Shown here piece after piece: positions 39,242-48,317 of a DNA stretch of 64,000 nucleotides. This DNA is from Acinetobacter cumulans (GTDB taxonomy: Bacteria; Pseudomonadota; Gammaproteobacteria; Pseudomonadales; Moraxellaceae). A program made the translations under genes and the position numbers. Below the pieces are notes generated by a model. That model saw only the letters and a list, made by a program, of their open reading frames with translations. It did no database searches and was not told the origin of the DNA. Within the stretch, counting starts at the first letter, position 1. Every line of letters begins with the position of its first letter. The stretch spans positions 310,001 to 374,000 of the forward strand of contig NZ_CP035934.2 of assembly GCF_003024525.3 (NCBI RefSeq). Reading direction: 5' to 3'.

Positions 39242-40024
39242 TTAGTGGCTACGATTAGCTTTTTCAACCAAGCCTGATAGGCCTTGGCGACGTGCCAATT
39301 CGTTTAAAACCAATTGTGGGTCTAGATCGAAATAACCCAACATCACAATGGTATGGAACCACAGATCAGCCACTTCGTAGATTAGGTCGTTTTTATTATC
39401 TTCATTGGCTTCAGTTTTAAAATCTTTGGCTGCAATGATGGTTTCAACACTTTCTTCGCCAATTTTTTCTAAAATTTTATTCAAGCCTTTGTGGTATAGC
39501 TTAGCCACATAAGAAGAATCTGGGTCTGCAACTTTACGTTCAGCCATCATTTTGCCTAAGTAGTCGAGCACTTCCACTTGTTCAGACTGTGCATTTGAGG
39601 CATTCATTGCAATGGTATGTGGATTTGCAGACTTTTCACCATAAATTGCAGATGGATCTTTAAGCTGCGCATCAACAATTTCCCAGCCCGTTGCTGTCAG
39701 TTTACGGTAAAAGCAAGATTCACGGCCTGTATGGCAGGCAATACCACCGTGTTGTTCAATTTGAAGCACAATCACGTCAGCATCACAGTCTAAACGGATT
39801 TCGTGTACCGTTTGAAAATGACCAGACTCTTCGCCTTTGTACCACAGTTTGCTACGTGAGCGAGAGAAGTACACCGCTTGATTTTTTTCAGCTGTTAAAG
39901 CCAGTGCTTCGCGGTTCATCCACGCCACCATCAAAATACGTCCAGTTTGATGATGCTGAGCAATAGCAGGCACTAAGCCTTGTTCGTTAAATTTTACTTC
40001 ATCGAGCCATTGCAGATTGTTCAT
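39242..40024 (-). CDS. hisI: Bifunctional phosphoribosyl-AMP cyclohydrolase / phosphoribosyl-ATP pyrophosphatase
   Basis: This HisIE fusion performs steps 2 and 3 of histidine biosynthesis. The N-terminal HisI part (about 1-120) has [12 protein letters not shown], the metal-binding LDCDADVIV and [10 protein letters not shown]. The C-terminal HisE part (about 150-255) has [20 protein letters not shown] and [18 protein letters not shown]. Many proteobacteria keep the domains separate or fused in this order. The 260-residue length is longer than the E. coli fusion (203) because of a linker at about 120-150. No other his gene is adjacent. Two small hairpins (ACTC/GAGT and CGATTT/AAATCG) lie in its upstream region. 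Confidence 0.94.
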   Translation of the reverse strand: MNNLQWLDEVKFNEQGLVPAIAQHHQTGRILMVAWMNREALALTAEKNQAVYFSRSRSKLWYKGEESGHFQTVHEIRLDCDADVIVLQIEQHGGIACHTGRESCFYRKLTATGWEIVDAQLKDPSAIYGEKSANPHTIAMNASNAQSEQVEVLDYLGKMMAERKVADPDSSYVAKLYHKGLNKILEKIGEESVETIIAAKDFKTEANEDNKNDLIYEVADLWFHTIVMLGYFDLDPQLVLNELARRQGLSGLVEKANRSH

Positions 40025-40184
40025 GTGGATTACACCTAAATTTGTTCAAATAAATAAAGTTACTCAATCGAGTCACGATTTAAAAATCGCGAACCATAGT
40101 GTACGGCATCATGGCGTAAGAGAGTAACTAAAACTTAAGCAATTTTTAAAGTGTCGAATATTGCCAAAATATTCATAGACATAA

Positions 40185-40209
40185 AAAAGCCCAATCGAAA
40201 TTGGGCTTC
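40185..40209 (-). terminator. Terminator after acr1
   Basis: On the minus strand GAAGCCCAAT and ATTGGGCTTTTTT pair around loop TTCG and end in a T-run. Confidence 0.88.
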
Positions 40210-40252
40210 ACTTAAATCGGCTTAGTCATGTAGACCTACAGACTAGCGAAAC

Positions 40253-41140
40253 TTACCAGTGCTCGCCTGGGAATAAGCGCGCGTATGCTTTTTGCACCCA
40301 GTTGAGTTTCTGTTGTTGACCCACCGAAGCGCTTGAACTTGGGAAAAGGTTATAACCAATCGACATCAATTTGTTGTTAATGTCTGGCGCAATCGAATAG
40401 GTAATCGAGGCTAAACGGCCAAGATTTGTCGCCACTTTTTTCGGGCGCTTCACAATGGCATAGGCAATGAGGTCAGCTGCTTGTTCAGGAGAGAGCGTTG
40501 GCACATATTTGTAAATTTTGGTTGGCGCAATCATTGGCGTACGCACTAAAGGCATATAAATCGATGTGATTGCAATTTTATGTGAATGCACTTCTGCAGA
40601 TAAGCAACGACTGAATGCATCGAGCGCGGCTTTAGATGCTACATAAGCCGAGAAACGGGTCGCATTTGCTAACACGCCAATTGAACTGATGTTAATAATG
40701 TGACCATCACGGCGAATCATCATTTGCGGTAAAATGTTCATCACCAAACGAATTGCACCAAAGTAATTCAACTGCATGGTACGTTCAAAGTCATGGAAAC
40801 GATCAGTGGATTCGTGCACGGCACGACGGATTGAACGTCCTGCATTATTAATCAGAATATCAATATGATCGACAGAAGCGAGGATTTGCTTTGACACCTC
40901 ATCAATAGAATCCATGTTGTTTAAATCACATGGAAAAACTGAAGCTTTACCACCTTTGGCTTCAATTTCAGCTTTGACTTCTTCTAGGGTTTCTTGGGTG
41001 CGGGCAACCAAGAGCACATGTGCTCCTGCATCGGCGAGGCGATGTGCTGCTGTAAGGCCAATACCGCTGGAAGCGCCGGTAATCAAAACAATTTTACCGT
41101 TCACTTTGTCTTGAAAGCGTTTTTCTAATCTTTGGTTCAC
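40253..41140 (-). CDS. acr1: Fatty acyl-CoA reductase Acr1 (short-chain dehydrogenase)
   Basis: This 295-residue SDR protein has the NAD(P)-binding TGASSGIG (21-28), NNAG, a Ser at 152-153, and the catalytic pair Tyr166/Lys170 in YVASK. Length, the block VLLVARTQETLEEVKA and the C-terminus YARLFPGEHW agree with what I remember of Acinetobacter Acr1, which reduces long-chain acyl-CoA to fatty aldehyde for wax ester synthesis. Identity rests on recall, not alignment. It is monocistronic, with its own terminator. The wax ester synthase is not in this window. Confidence 0.88.
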   Translation of the reverse strand: MNQRLEKRFQDKVNGKIVLITGASSGIGLTAAHRLADAGAHVLLVARTQETLEEVKAEIEAKGGKASVFPCDLNNMDSIDEVSKQILASVDHIDILINNAGRSIRRAVHESTDRFHDFERTMQLNYFGAIRLVMNILPQMMIRRDGHIINISSIGVLANATRFSAYVASKAALDAFSRCLSAEVHSHKIAITSIYMPLVRTPMIAPTKIYKYVPTLSPEQAADLIAYAIVKRPKKVATNLGRLASITYSIAPDINNKLMSIGYNLFPSSSASVGQQQKLNWVQKAYARLFPGEHW

Positions 41141-41492
41141 GTTTAATACCCTGATTGAATAAATGTGAGACTGTGCGTTTTTTTTATTACGTGGCTGGCT
41201 GTGCTTGGTTAGGGACAGTGGCAGCGAAAATATGCTTGCAATGATAACGTATTTAAAAAGAAAAGATAGGATTTAAACTATTGAAATATAAAAATATTAT
41301 TAGAGTAATTGCTCTAAAATTACTCATTATTGTGATTTACTTTTAACAATATTTAAGTGCGAAGACAAGGGATAAAATGAGAAAGATCACAGAATAGTGT
41401 GGAAAGCATAGAAAAACCCTCTTAATAGGGGTGCATAAGAGGGTTTTGAATTGATTTTTAGGGCTGTAACCTACTTGGCAAAGAAAATAAAA
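41141..41492. other. 352-bp gap between acr1 and metY
   Basis: This AT-rich gap contains the metY terminator (41412-41447) and presumably the acr1 promoter. I see no coding frame or repeat with support. Confidence 0.4.
41412..41447 (-). terminator. Terminator after metY
   Basis: AACCCTCTTA and TAAGAGGGTT form a 10-bp stem with an eleven-base loop, with T's following on the minus strand. Confidence 0.82.
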
Positions 41493-42770
41493 TTAAACTT
41501 GTGCCAGCGCTTGTTCTAAATCAGCAATCAAATCATCAGCATGCTCGATACCCACGGACAAGCGCACCATGTCGATACTCACACCAGCTGCTTTTAACTC
41601 TGACTCATTGAGCTGACGATGCGTGGTGGTTGCGGGATGGCAAGCTAAACTTTTGGCATCGCCAATATTGACGAGGCGAGTAAACAGTTGTAATGCATCG
41701 ATGAAGCGTGTGCCACCTTCAAGACCATCTTGTACGCCAAAGGATAAAATCGCGGAAGGTTTACCTTTCACATATTTTTGTGCCAATGCATGCTGAGGGT
41801 GGTCTTTTAATCCTGCATAATTGACCCATTTTACTTTAGGATGAGCTTGTAAATATTCCGCCACCTTTTGCGCATTTTCAGTATGGCGTTCCATACGTAG
41901 ACTTAAGGTTTCGAGGCCTTGCAAAATTAAAAATACATTTTGTGGGCCAATGGCTGCGCCAGTATTGCGTAGCGGTACTACGCGGGCGCGGGCAATATAA
42001 GCTGCCTCGCCCAGTGCTTCTACATAATTCACACCGTGATAGCTTGGGTCTGGCGTATTTAATGCCGGAAAGCGCTCAGGATATTTGCCCCATGGGAATT
42101 TACCGCTGTCGACAATAATGCCACCGATTGAATTACCATGACCGCCAATATATTTGGTCAATGAATGCACCACAATATCGGCACCAAATTCAAAAGATTT
42201 TTGCAGCACAGGCGTAGCAACAGTGTTGTCGACGATGACAGGGACGCCGTATTCGTGGGCAATTTTAGCAATGGCTTCTAGGTCAATAATATTACCCAGT
42301 GGGTTACCAATAGATTCAACAAAGACCAATTTGGTCTTTTCGTCGATGAGTTGACGTAATGCTTCAGGATTTTGATAATCAAAGAAACGCACTTCAATGC
42401 CTTGTTTTGGCAGGGTGTGTGCAAAGAGATTATAGGTGCCACCGTAGAGTGTGGAAACCGAGGCAATATTGTCGCCAGCTTCTGCAATGGTTTGCACTGC
42501 ATAGGTAATAGCCGCCATGCCTGAGGCCAAAGCTAAAGCTCCAATACCGCCTTCAAGTGCAGCTACACGCTGCTCCAGTACCGCAGTGGTTGGGTTCATA
42601 ATACGGGTATAAATATTGCCCTGAACTTTTAAATCAAATAAATCAGCACCATGTTGTGTGTTGTCAAACGCATAAGAAGTGGTTTGATAAATTGGAACAG
42701 CCACAGCTTTAGTGGTTGCTTCAGGTGTGTAGCCCGCATGAATAGCCAAAGTTTCGTCTTTATAAGTCAT
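41493..42770 (-). CDS. metY: O-acetylhomoserine sulfhydrylase (O-acetylhomoserine aminocarboxypropyltransferase)
   Basis: This 425-residue PLP enzyme of the Cys/Met metabolism family makes homocysteine directly from O-acetylhomoserine and sulfide. The PLP lysine is Lys206 in VVHSLTKYIGGHGN. Other motifs are PIYQTTSYAF, YTRIMNPTTAVLEQRVAALEGG and RLSVGIEHADDLIADL. The long insert near 220-260 (KYPERFPALNTPDPSYHG) separates MetY from shorter MetB/MetZ enzymes of about 390 residues. The gene is monocistronic with a downstream terminator. The symbol metY here is the enzyme, unrelated to the tRNA gene name. Confidence 0.94.
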   Translation of the reverse strand: MTYKDETLAIHAGYTPEATTKAVAVPIYQTTSYAFDNTQHGADLFDLKVQGNIYTRIMNPTTAVLEQRVAALEGGIGALALASGMAAITYAVQTIAEAGDNIASVSTLYGGTYNLFAHTLPKQGIEVRFFDYQNPEALRQLIDEKTKLVFVESIGNPLGNIIDLEAIAKIAHEYGVPVIVDNTVATPVLQKSFEFGADIVVHSLTKYIGGHGNSIGGIIVDSGKFPWGKYPERFPALNTPDPSYHGVNYVEALGEAAYIARARVVPLRNTGAAIGPQNVFLILQGLETLSLRMERHTENAQKVAEYLQAHPKVKWVNYAGLKDHPQHALAQKYVKGKPSAILSFGVQDGLEGGTRFIDALQLFTRLVNIGDAKSLACHPATTTHRQLNESELKAAGVSIDMVRLSVGIEHADDLIADLEQALAQV

Positions 42771-43088
42771 TCTATTGTCATCTTCTTAAGTTCATTATGA
42801 ATGGAGTCTAGCACTACTTTATATGATTAAAAGTGCATAAATAATGAAATATATAGCTGTTTTACTCATATATGTGTACTGTTTTTTGCACAATGTGCAT
42901 GAAAAATAGTGTGTCTGAGCATGTTTAAAAAATAAACATATCTTTAGTTGTAACAAACGATGCAACTTGTGATGCATTTCTTATGTTTTTGGCGCTTTTA
43001 TCGTATAATGCACCGATTATTTTTTCGCTCTTTTTGAGCTCGGGGTGTAATTGAGCCCCAATTTTGGTTTTTTATTGAGGAGTCCTAC
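42771..43088. other. 318-bp divergent control region of metY and ettA
   Basis: This very AT-rich region carries divergent promoters. A consensus TATAAT lies at 43004-43009, pointing to ettA, but the -35 region is weak. Between it and ettA are short GC segments (GAGCTCGGGG...GAGCCCC) followed by T-rich DNA that might form a weak hairpin in the leader. No coding frame is supported. Confidence 0.4.
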
Positions 43089-44750
43089 GTGGCCCAATAT
43101 ATTTACACGATGAACCGTGTGTCGAAAATGGTTCCGCCTAAGCGCGAAATCCTAAAAGACATCTCTTTATCATTCTTTCCAGGTGCTAAAATTGGTGTAC
43201 TTGGTCTAAACGGTGCAGGTAAGTCTACCTTGCTTCGTATTATGGCGGGCGTAGACAAAGATTTCTCAGGTGAAGCGCGTGCTCAACCCGGTATCAAAAT
43301 TGGTTACCTAGAGCAAGAGCCACCACTAGACGAAAGCAAAGATGTTCGTGGTAACGTTGAAGATGGTTTACGTGAACCACTTGAGGCTTTAACACGTTTG
43401 GATGAAGTTTTTGCTGAATATGCAGCTGAAGATGCAGACTTTGATGCACTTGCAAAAGAGCAAGAGAAGCTTGAAGCAATTATCCATTCATGGGATGCAC
43501 ATAATATTGTGAACCAAATGGATCAAGCGGCTGCAGCTTTAAACCTTCCAGCTTGGGATGCAGACGTTTCTAAACTTTCTGGTGGTGAACGTCGCCGTGT
43601 CGCACTTTGCCGTTTGCTATTGTCTAAACCAGACATGTTGCTTCTAGACGAACCGACGAACCATTTAGATGCTTCATCTGTAGCATGGTTAGAACGTTTC
43701 TTGAAAGACTTCACGGGCACAATCGTTGCGATTACGCATGACCGTTATTTCTTGGATAACGTTGCTGAATGGATTCTTGAGCTTGACCGTGGCATGGGTA
43801 TTCCATACCAAGGTAACTACTCTTCTTGGTTAGAGCAGAAAAATGCCCGTCTAGAACAAGAGAACAAGCAAGAAGAATCTTTTGCTAAAGCATTGAAAAA
43901 AGAACTTGAATGGGTTCGTTCAAATGCAAAAGGTCAGCAAAAGAAAAACAAAGCGCGTATGGAGCGTTTTGAAGAGCTTAACTCGCGTGAATTCCAACAG
44001 CGTAATGAAACGTCTGAAATCTACATTCCACCTGGCCCGCGTCTAGGGAATAAGGTTGTAGAAGTTGAAGGCATCAGCAAATCGTTTGGTGATCGTACGC
44101 TTTATAAAGATCTAAGCTTCGTTGTTCCACCATGTGCCATCGTGGGTATCGTGGGTGAGAACGGTGCGGGTAAAACAACTTTATTCCGTATGATGACTGG
44201 CGAGCAGCAACCAGATACGGGTTCTGTTGTGCTTGGTGAGTCCGTTAAAGTGGCTTACGTTGGTCAGATCCGTGACACGCTTGATGACAACAAAACTGTT
44301 TGGGAAGAAGTTTCTGGCGGTTTAGACATCTTGCGTATTGGTGAATACGAAATCGCATCTCGTGCGTATATCGGCCGTTTTAACTTTAAAGGTCAAGATC
44401 AGCAAAAACGTGTAGGTCAATTGTCAGGTGGTGAGCGTAACCGTTTACAGCTTGCGAAAATCCTGCAAATGGGTGCAAACGTAATTTTACTCGATGAACC
44501 ATCGAACGACTTGGACATCGAAACTTTACGTGCGCTTGAGGATGCGATTTTAGTATTCCCTGGTACTGTAATGGTGATCTCGCACGACCGTTGGTTCCTA
44601 GACCGTATTGCAACGCACATCTTGTCATTTGAAGGTGAAACACCTGAATTCTTCACTGGTAATTATGCAGAGTTTGAAGAATATCGCCGTAAACGTGATG
44701 GTGATGACCTTGTGACTAAGCGTCAAAAATATCGCAAAATTGGCGTTTAA
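43089..44750 (+). CDS. ettA: Energy-dependent translational throttle protein EttA
   Basis: This 553-residue ABC-F protein without membrane helices has two ATPase cassettes. The first has GLNGAGKST (39-47), LSGGERRRVALCRLLL and LLLDEPTNHLD. The second has GENGAGKTT, LSGGERNRLQLAKIL and ILLDEPSNDLD. Between them is the long-helix linker (KNARLEQENKQEE...QQKKNKARMERFEEL) that touches P-site tRNA. EttA gates the first elongation step according to ATP level. It starts with GTG at 43089 behind GAGGAG. Length matches E. coli EttA (555). Confidence 0.96.
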   Translation: MAQYIYTMNRVSKMVPPKREILKDISLSFFPGAKIGVLGLNGAGKSTLLRIMAGVDKDFSGEARAQPGIKIGYLEQEPPLDESKDVRGNVEDGLREPLEALTRLDEVFAEYAAEDADFDALAKEQEKLEAIIHSWDAHNIVNQMDQAAAALNLPAWDADVSKLSGGERRRVALCRLLLSKPDMLLLDEPTNHLDASSVAWLERFLKDFTGTIVAITHDRYFLDNVAEWILELDRGMGIPYQGNYSSWLEQKNARLEQENKQEESFAKALKKELEWVRSNAKGQQKKNKARMERFEELNSREFQQRNETSEIYIPPGPRLGNKVVEVEGISKSFGDRTLYKDLSFVVPPCAIVGIVGENGAGKTTLFRMMTGEQQPDTGSVVLGESVKVAYVGQIRDTLDDNKTVWEEVSGGLDILRIGEYEIASRAYIGRFNFKGQDQQKRVGQLSGGERNRLQLAKILQMGANVILLDEPSNDLDIETLRALEDAILVFPGTVMVISHDRWFLDRIATHILSFEGETPEFFTGNYAEFEEYRRKRDGDDLVTKRQKYRKIGV

Positions 44751-44766
44751 TTGCCGATTTTGATGT

Positions 44767-44797
44767 AAAAAAATCAGCCTTCGGGCTGATTTTTTTG
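44767..44797 (+). terminator. Terminator after ettA
   Basis: AAAAAATCAGCC and GGCTGATTTTTTT form a stem with loop TTCG and a T-run. Confidence 0.9.
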
Positions 44798-45032
44798 TGT
44801 TTTAATTGGTGCTATTTAAGACAAGTCATGAGGTTAATTAAAATTATACAAAAGCGAGTACTGCTATTTCTGCTTCAACGTATGTGATGATGTTTTAAAT
44901 TCAAGTTTTATGGTGTTCATGTTTTTGATTGGCTGTTTCAATATGATACATAACTGATCTGTTGTTGTAATGGTATTACATCGACAGAAGTTGTTATGCT
45001 CAAGTTCGCTCAATGAGTAGAAGGATAATTGA

Positions 45033-45959
45033 ATGTCCGAGCATCATGATCATAGTCATGCCGTTGTAACAGATGAAAATTCGAAAAAATTAACCTTTGC
45101 ATTATTACTGACCAGTAGTTTTTTGGTGGTCGAAGTTGTGGCGGGCTTTATTACACAAAGTTTGGCTTTGCTTTCAGATGCCGCGCATATGTTTACCGAT
45201 GCAGCAGCTTTAGCGATTGCTTTAGTCGCAATTAAAATTGGCAAATTACCTGCAGATAATAAACGAACCTTTGGCTATCAGCGTTTTGAAATATTAGCAA
45301 CTTTATTTAATGCGCTCATGCTATTTGCCGTGGCTATTTATATTTTGTATGAAGCTTATCAGCGCTTTTCAACCCCTCCAGAGATACAAAGTATGGGGAT
45401 GTTGATTGTGGCGAGCATTGGTCTTGTCATTAATTTAATTTCCATGCGTATCTTATTTTCTAGCTCTCAAGACAGTTTGAATGTGAAAGGAGCATACCTT
45501 GAAGTTTTAAGTGATGCTTTGGGCTCTGTAGGCGTGATTTTGGGTGCTGTGCTGATTTATTTCACCGGCTGGATGTGGGTGGATACAGTGATTGCTGTGC
45601 TGATTGGTTTTTGGGTTTTGCCACGCACATGGGTACTGTTAAAGCAGAGTTTAAATATATTATTAGAAGGTGTACCAGAAGAGATTGATATTGAAAAGCT
45701 ACGTAAAGATTTATTGCAATTGAATGGTGTAGAAAGTATTCATCAACTTAAAGTATGGGCGATTAGTTCTAAAAATATTCATTTGACAGTCCATCTTTAT
45801 GCGCCGGGTGCTGATCGTACCAGCTTATATAAAGAGGCGATGGAGATGTTAAGCCATCAACATGGGATTACTGAGATGGTTTTACAGATTGAAGAAGAGG
45901 CATGTCTGGCAGAAGAAGGACATCATCATGCCTTGGATGAACATTCACATCAGCATTAA
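45033..45959 (+). CDS. czcD: CzcD-type cation diffusion facilitator (zinc exporter)
   Basis: This 308-residue inner-membrane protein has six helices and a cytosolic C-terminal domain, and exchanges Zn2+ (possibly Co2+ or Cd2+) for protons. The metal-site motifs are His52-x3-Asp56 in DAAHMFTD of helix II and Glu-x3-Asp in EVLSDALGS of helix V, the CzcD-like form. Both ends are histidine-rich (HHDHSH at the start, HHHALDEHSHQH at the end), suiting metal capture. It stands alone without a regulator gene; AAGGA lies a few bases before the ATG. Its stop codon is inside a perfect 26-bp palindrome. Confidence 0.92.
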   Translation: MSEHHDHSHAVVTDENSKKLTFALLLTSSFLVVEVVAGFITQSLALLSDAAHMFTDAAALAIALVAIKIGKLPADNKRTFGYQRFEILATLFNALMLFAVAIYILYEAYQRFSTPPEIQSMGMLIVASIGLVINLISMRILFSSSQDSLNVKGAYLEVLSDALGSVGVILGAVLIYFTGWMWVDTVIAVLIGFWVLPRTWVLLKQSLNILLEGVPEEIDIEKLRKDLLQLNGVESIHQLKVWAISSKNIHLTVHLYAPGADRTSLYKEAMEMLSHQHGITEMVLQIEEEACLAEEGHHHALDEHSHQH

Positions 45960-45970
45960 TGCTGATGTGA
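45945..45970. repeat. Perfect 26-bp palindrome over the czcD-type gene stop codon
   Basis: TCACATCAGCATT (45945-45957) is followed directly by its exact reverse complement AATGCTGATGTGA (45958-45970). A second stem, GTGGGAA/TTCCCAC with loop TTAAAC, follows at about 45977-45996 and covers the end of the convergent zinc-ribbon gene. Neither has a T-run. They may act as mRNA 3'-end protectors or weak bidirectional terminators. Confidence 0.7.
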
Positions 45971-45983
45971 ACAAGTGTGGGAA

Positions 45984-46325
45984 TTAAACTTCCCACTCAT
46001 GATTACAATCGCGGCATTTCCATTTTTTTTGTGACTGCATGAAGGCTTGCATTGAAATTTTGAAATCAGGTAAGTCGCGATAAAATAAGAAACCTGCAAT
46101 CACGCAAATGATAAAAACCACAACGGTTGCTGTTTGTATGGTGCTTCCTGCACCATTGCCAAATAACCACATTGCAATACTAATGATGACCAGGAGTAAC
46201 AACACGAAAATTGCAGGGATTAAAAATACCAAACTTTTAGGCACAACAGGGCGTGCAGCGGGTTGGCCTGCTTGCGCAATGGGCATAATTTTAGGGCTTT
46301 GACATTGAGGGCAACGGTATTGCAT
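45984..46325 (-). CDS. Small membrane protein with N- and C-terminal zinc ribbons
   Basis: I do not recognise a named function. The 113-residue protein has CPQC at residues 5-8, two membrane helices (about 32-54 and 63-80) and CRDC near residue 103 followed by NHEWEV. The two CxxC knuckles at opposite ends could join to form one zinc site, as both ends would face the cytosol with two helices. It is convergent with the CDF metal exporter, which may be chance. Its start is ATG 46325. Confidence 0.78.
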   Translation of the reverse strand: MQYRCPQCQSPKIMPIAQAGQPAARPVVPKSLVFLIPAIFVLLLLVIISIAMWLFGNGAGSTIQTATVVVFIICVIAGFLFYRDLPDFKISMQAFMQSQKKWKCRDCNHEWEV

Positions 46326-46434
46326 TACAGTTCCATAATTTTGAGCTGAGTATTATTTTAATCGGAATAGTACAGAAAGCAAAAAATACTCAGTAACAGT
46401 ATAAGATTCAGTGTCTTAGTAAATAGATAAGCAA

Positions 46435-46470
46435 TAAAAAAAGCCCAAGTCATAATGCTTGGGCTTTTTT
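46435..46470 (-). terminator. Terminator after tRNA-Glu
   Basis: AAAAAAAGCCCAAG and CTTGGGCTTTTTT pair around an eight-base loop. It ends the gltX/tRNA-Glu transcript and faces the zinc-ribbon gene. Confidence 0.88.
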
Positions 46471-46500
46471 ATAAGCAAACCATATTGATTTGCTTGAATA

Positions 46501-46576
46501 TGGCGTCCCTACGGGGATTCGAACCCCGGTTACCGCCGTGAAAGGGCGATGTCCTAGGCCTCTAGACGATAGGGAC
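46501..46576 (-). tRNA. gltT: tRNA-Glu (anticodon TTC)
   Basis: On the minus strand this 76-base gene begins GTCCCTATCGTCTAGAGG, has anticodon loop CTTTCAC and T-arm CGGGGTTCGAATCCCCG, and ends GGGACGCCA with encoded CCA. All stems pair normally. It lies 91 bases downstream of gltX on the same strand, so the cognate synthetase and tRNA may be co-transcribed. Confidence 0.96.
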
Positions 46577-46667
46577 AAGTGAGGCAACAGGATCAGTGTT
46601 TAACACTGTGTCTCTGTATGGGCGCTATATTATGGATATAAGGCCCATGCGTCAACTAAAAAATCAA

Positions 46668-48176
46668 TTAAGCTTCATCAACTGCGTCATTTTTCGGCAA
46701 TTTTAAGCTTTCATTGAGTTTTTCCCAAACTTTAAGTTCTTTTTTGCTTGGACCACCAACAATTTCAAGCGCATGGCGTAAGCGAGCGAATGTTAAATCT
46801 GGACCAATCGTGACCATTGTTTGCATGACAGGTGTAGATGCTGTTGAGCCCGCAATCGCAATAAAGAACGCAGGCATGAAATCACGTAATTTCACTTCCA
46901 TTTGCGCAGCTAAGTCCATTAGCGTTTGACTAACAGTGTCGTTATTCCAAGTGAACAGACTTTCTAAGCGCCAAATCGCAAATTGTAAGCTTTGACGAAC
47001 TTGTTCGTCAGAGAGTTTTTTACTCACAAACTGCTCTTGGCTCAGTGTAGGGAAGTGGTTGAAGTAATGTGCAGACCAATTCACAGCTTCTGAAAGTAAG
47101 TTAATACGCGGTTGAATGGCAGCAGTAATTTCTTCTAATTTGGCACGATCGGCTTTCCAAGCCAATAATGTATCTAGCAGATCGCTTGGAGAAAGCGCTT
47201 TAATCCATTGACCGTTTAACCAGTTGAGTTTTTCAACATCAAAGATTGGGCCACCAAGAGATACGCGTTGAATGTCGAAGTGTGCAATCATTTCTGCCAA
47301 AGTGAATTTTTCACTTTCATCCGGCATTGACCAGCCCATACGGCCGAGGTAGTTCAACAAAGCTTCTGGTAAAACGCCGATGTCTTTGTAGTAGTTAATT
47401 GACGTTGGGTTTTTACGTTTAGATAGTTTTGATTTATCTGGGTTGCGCAAAAGTGGCATGTGGCAAAGCACAGGCATATCCCAACCGAAGTATTTATACA
47501 ACAATTGATGTTTAGGCGCAGATGGAATCCATTCTTCACCGCGGATCACGTGCGTGATTTCCATTAAATGGTCATCGACTACGTTTGCTAAGTGGTAAGT
47601 TGGCAAGCCGTCAGTTTTAAGCAGAATTTGCATGTCGACTTGTGCCCATGGAATTTCGACTTCACCACGTAGTAAGTCATTAAATTGACAAATACCTTCT
47701 TCAGGCACTTTCATACGAATGACATGCGGTTCGCCAGCAGCTAAACGACGTTGTACTTCTTCTGCAGTGTGTTTTAAACCACGACCATCGTAACGTGGAG
47801 ATTCACCACGTGCTTGTTGTTCTGCACGCATTTGATCCAGTTCTTCACTTGTTGCGAAGCAATAGAACGCATGACCTTTTTCAACCAATTCCAGTGCATA
47901 TTGCTTATAAATGCCCATACGCTCTGATTGACGGTAGGGTGCATGTGGGCCACCTACATCTGGACCTTCAGACCAATTTAGACCTAACCAACGCAATGAA
48001 TCTAAAATCATTTTTTCAGATTCAGGTGTAGAGCGAAGTTGGTCGGTATCTTCAATACGAAGAATAAATTCGCCACCATGTTGCTTAGCAAAACATAGGT
48101 TAAACAAAGCGATATAGGCAGTCCCTACATGAGGGAAACCAGTAGGAGAGGGTGCAATACGAGTACGAACAGTCAT
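46668..48176 (-). CDS. gltX: Glutamate--tRNA ligase
   Basis: GluRS charges tRNA-Glu. The 502-residue class I synthetase has the HIGH-type motif SPTGFPHVG (10-18), FILRIEDTD, the KMSKS-type motif KLSKR and an anticodon-binding helical domain at the C-terminus. The E. coli zinc-type cysteines are not obvious. A TTG two codons upstream (48182) keeps the frame, but the ATG at 48176 gives the usual N-terminus. tRNA-Glu lies just downstream. Length suits a discriminating GluRS. Confidence 0.95.
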   Translation of the reverse strand: MTVRTRIAPSPTGFPHVGTAYIALFNLCFAKQHGGEFILRIEDTDQLRSTPESEKMILDSLRWLGLNWSEGPDVGGPHAPYRQSERMGIYKQYALELVEKGHAFYCFATSEELDQMRAEQQARGESPRYDGRGLKHTAEEVQRRLAAGEPHVIRMKVPEEGICQFNDLLRGEVEIPWAQVDMQILLKTDGLPTYHLANVVDDHLMEITHVIRGEEWIPSAPKHQLLYKYFGWDMPVLCHMPLLRNPDKSKLSKRKNPTSINYYKDIGVLPEALLNYLGRMGWSMPDESEKFTLAEMIAHFDIQRVSLGGPIFDVEKLNWLNGQWIKALSPSDLLDTLLAWKADRAKLEEITAAIQPRINLLSEAVNWSAHYFNHFPTLSQEQFVSKKLSDEQVRQSLQFAIWRLESLFTWNNDTVSQTLMDLAAQMEVKLRDFMPAFFIAIAGSTASTPVMQTMVTIGPDLTFARLRHALEIVGGPSKKELKVWEKLNESLKLPKNDAVDEA

Positions 48177-48219
48177 AATCAATTATTAATCAGAATGTAA
48201 ATTGGGATCTATTATAACG

Positions 48220-48266
48220 AAAAAGCTTGATCACTTAATGCTTAATTTATCATTCAGTGATCAGGC
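48220..48266 (-). terminator. Terminator after the small secreted protein gene
   Basis: On the minus strand GCCTGATCACT pairs with AGTGATCAAGC (one wobble). The stem may extend by four more pairs after one mismatch, and TTTTT follows. It lies between the small gene (48318-48620) and gltX. Confidence 0.65.
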
Positions 48267-48317
48267 TTCGAGCCCAAGCAGGGGAATGCATGGGCTTAAA
48301 ATATGTGCGTTAAAGAC

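Noticed and set aside
41412..41447. Possible transposon end or repeat near metY
   Set aside because: The inverted repeat is followed by T's just after the metY stop and is explained as a terminator.
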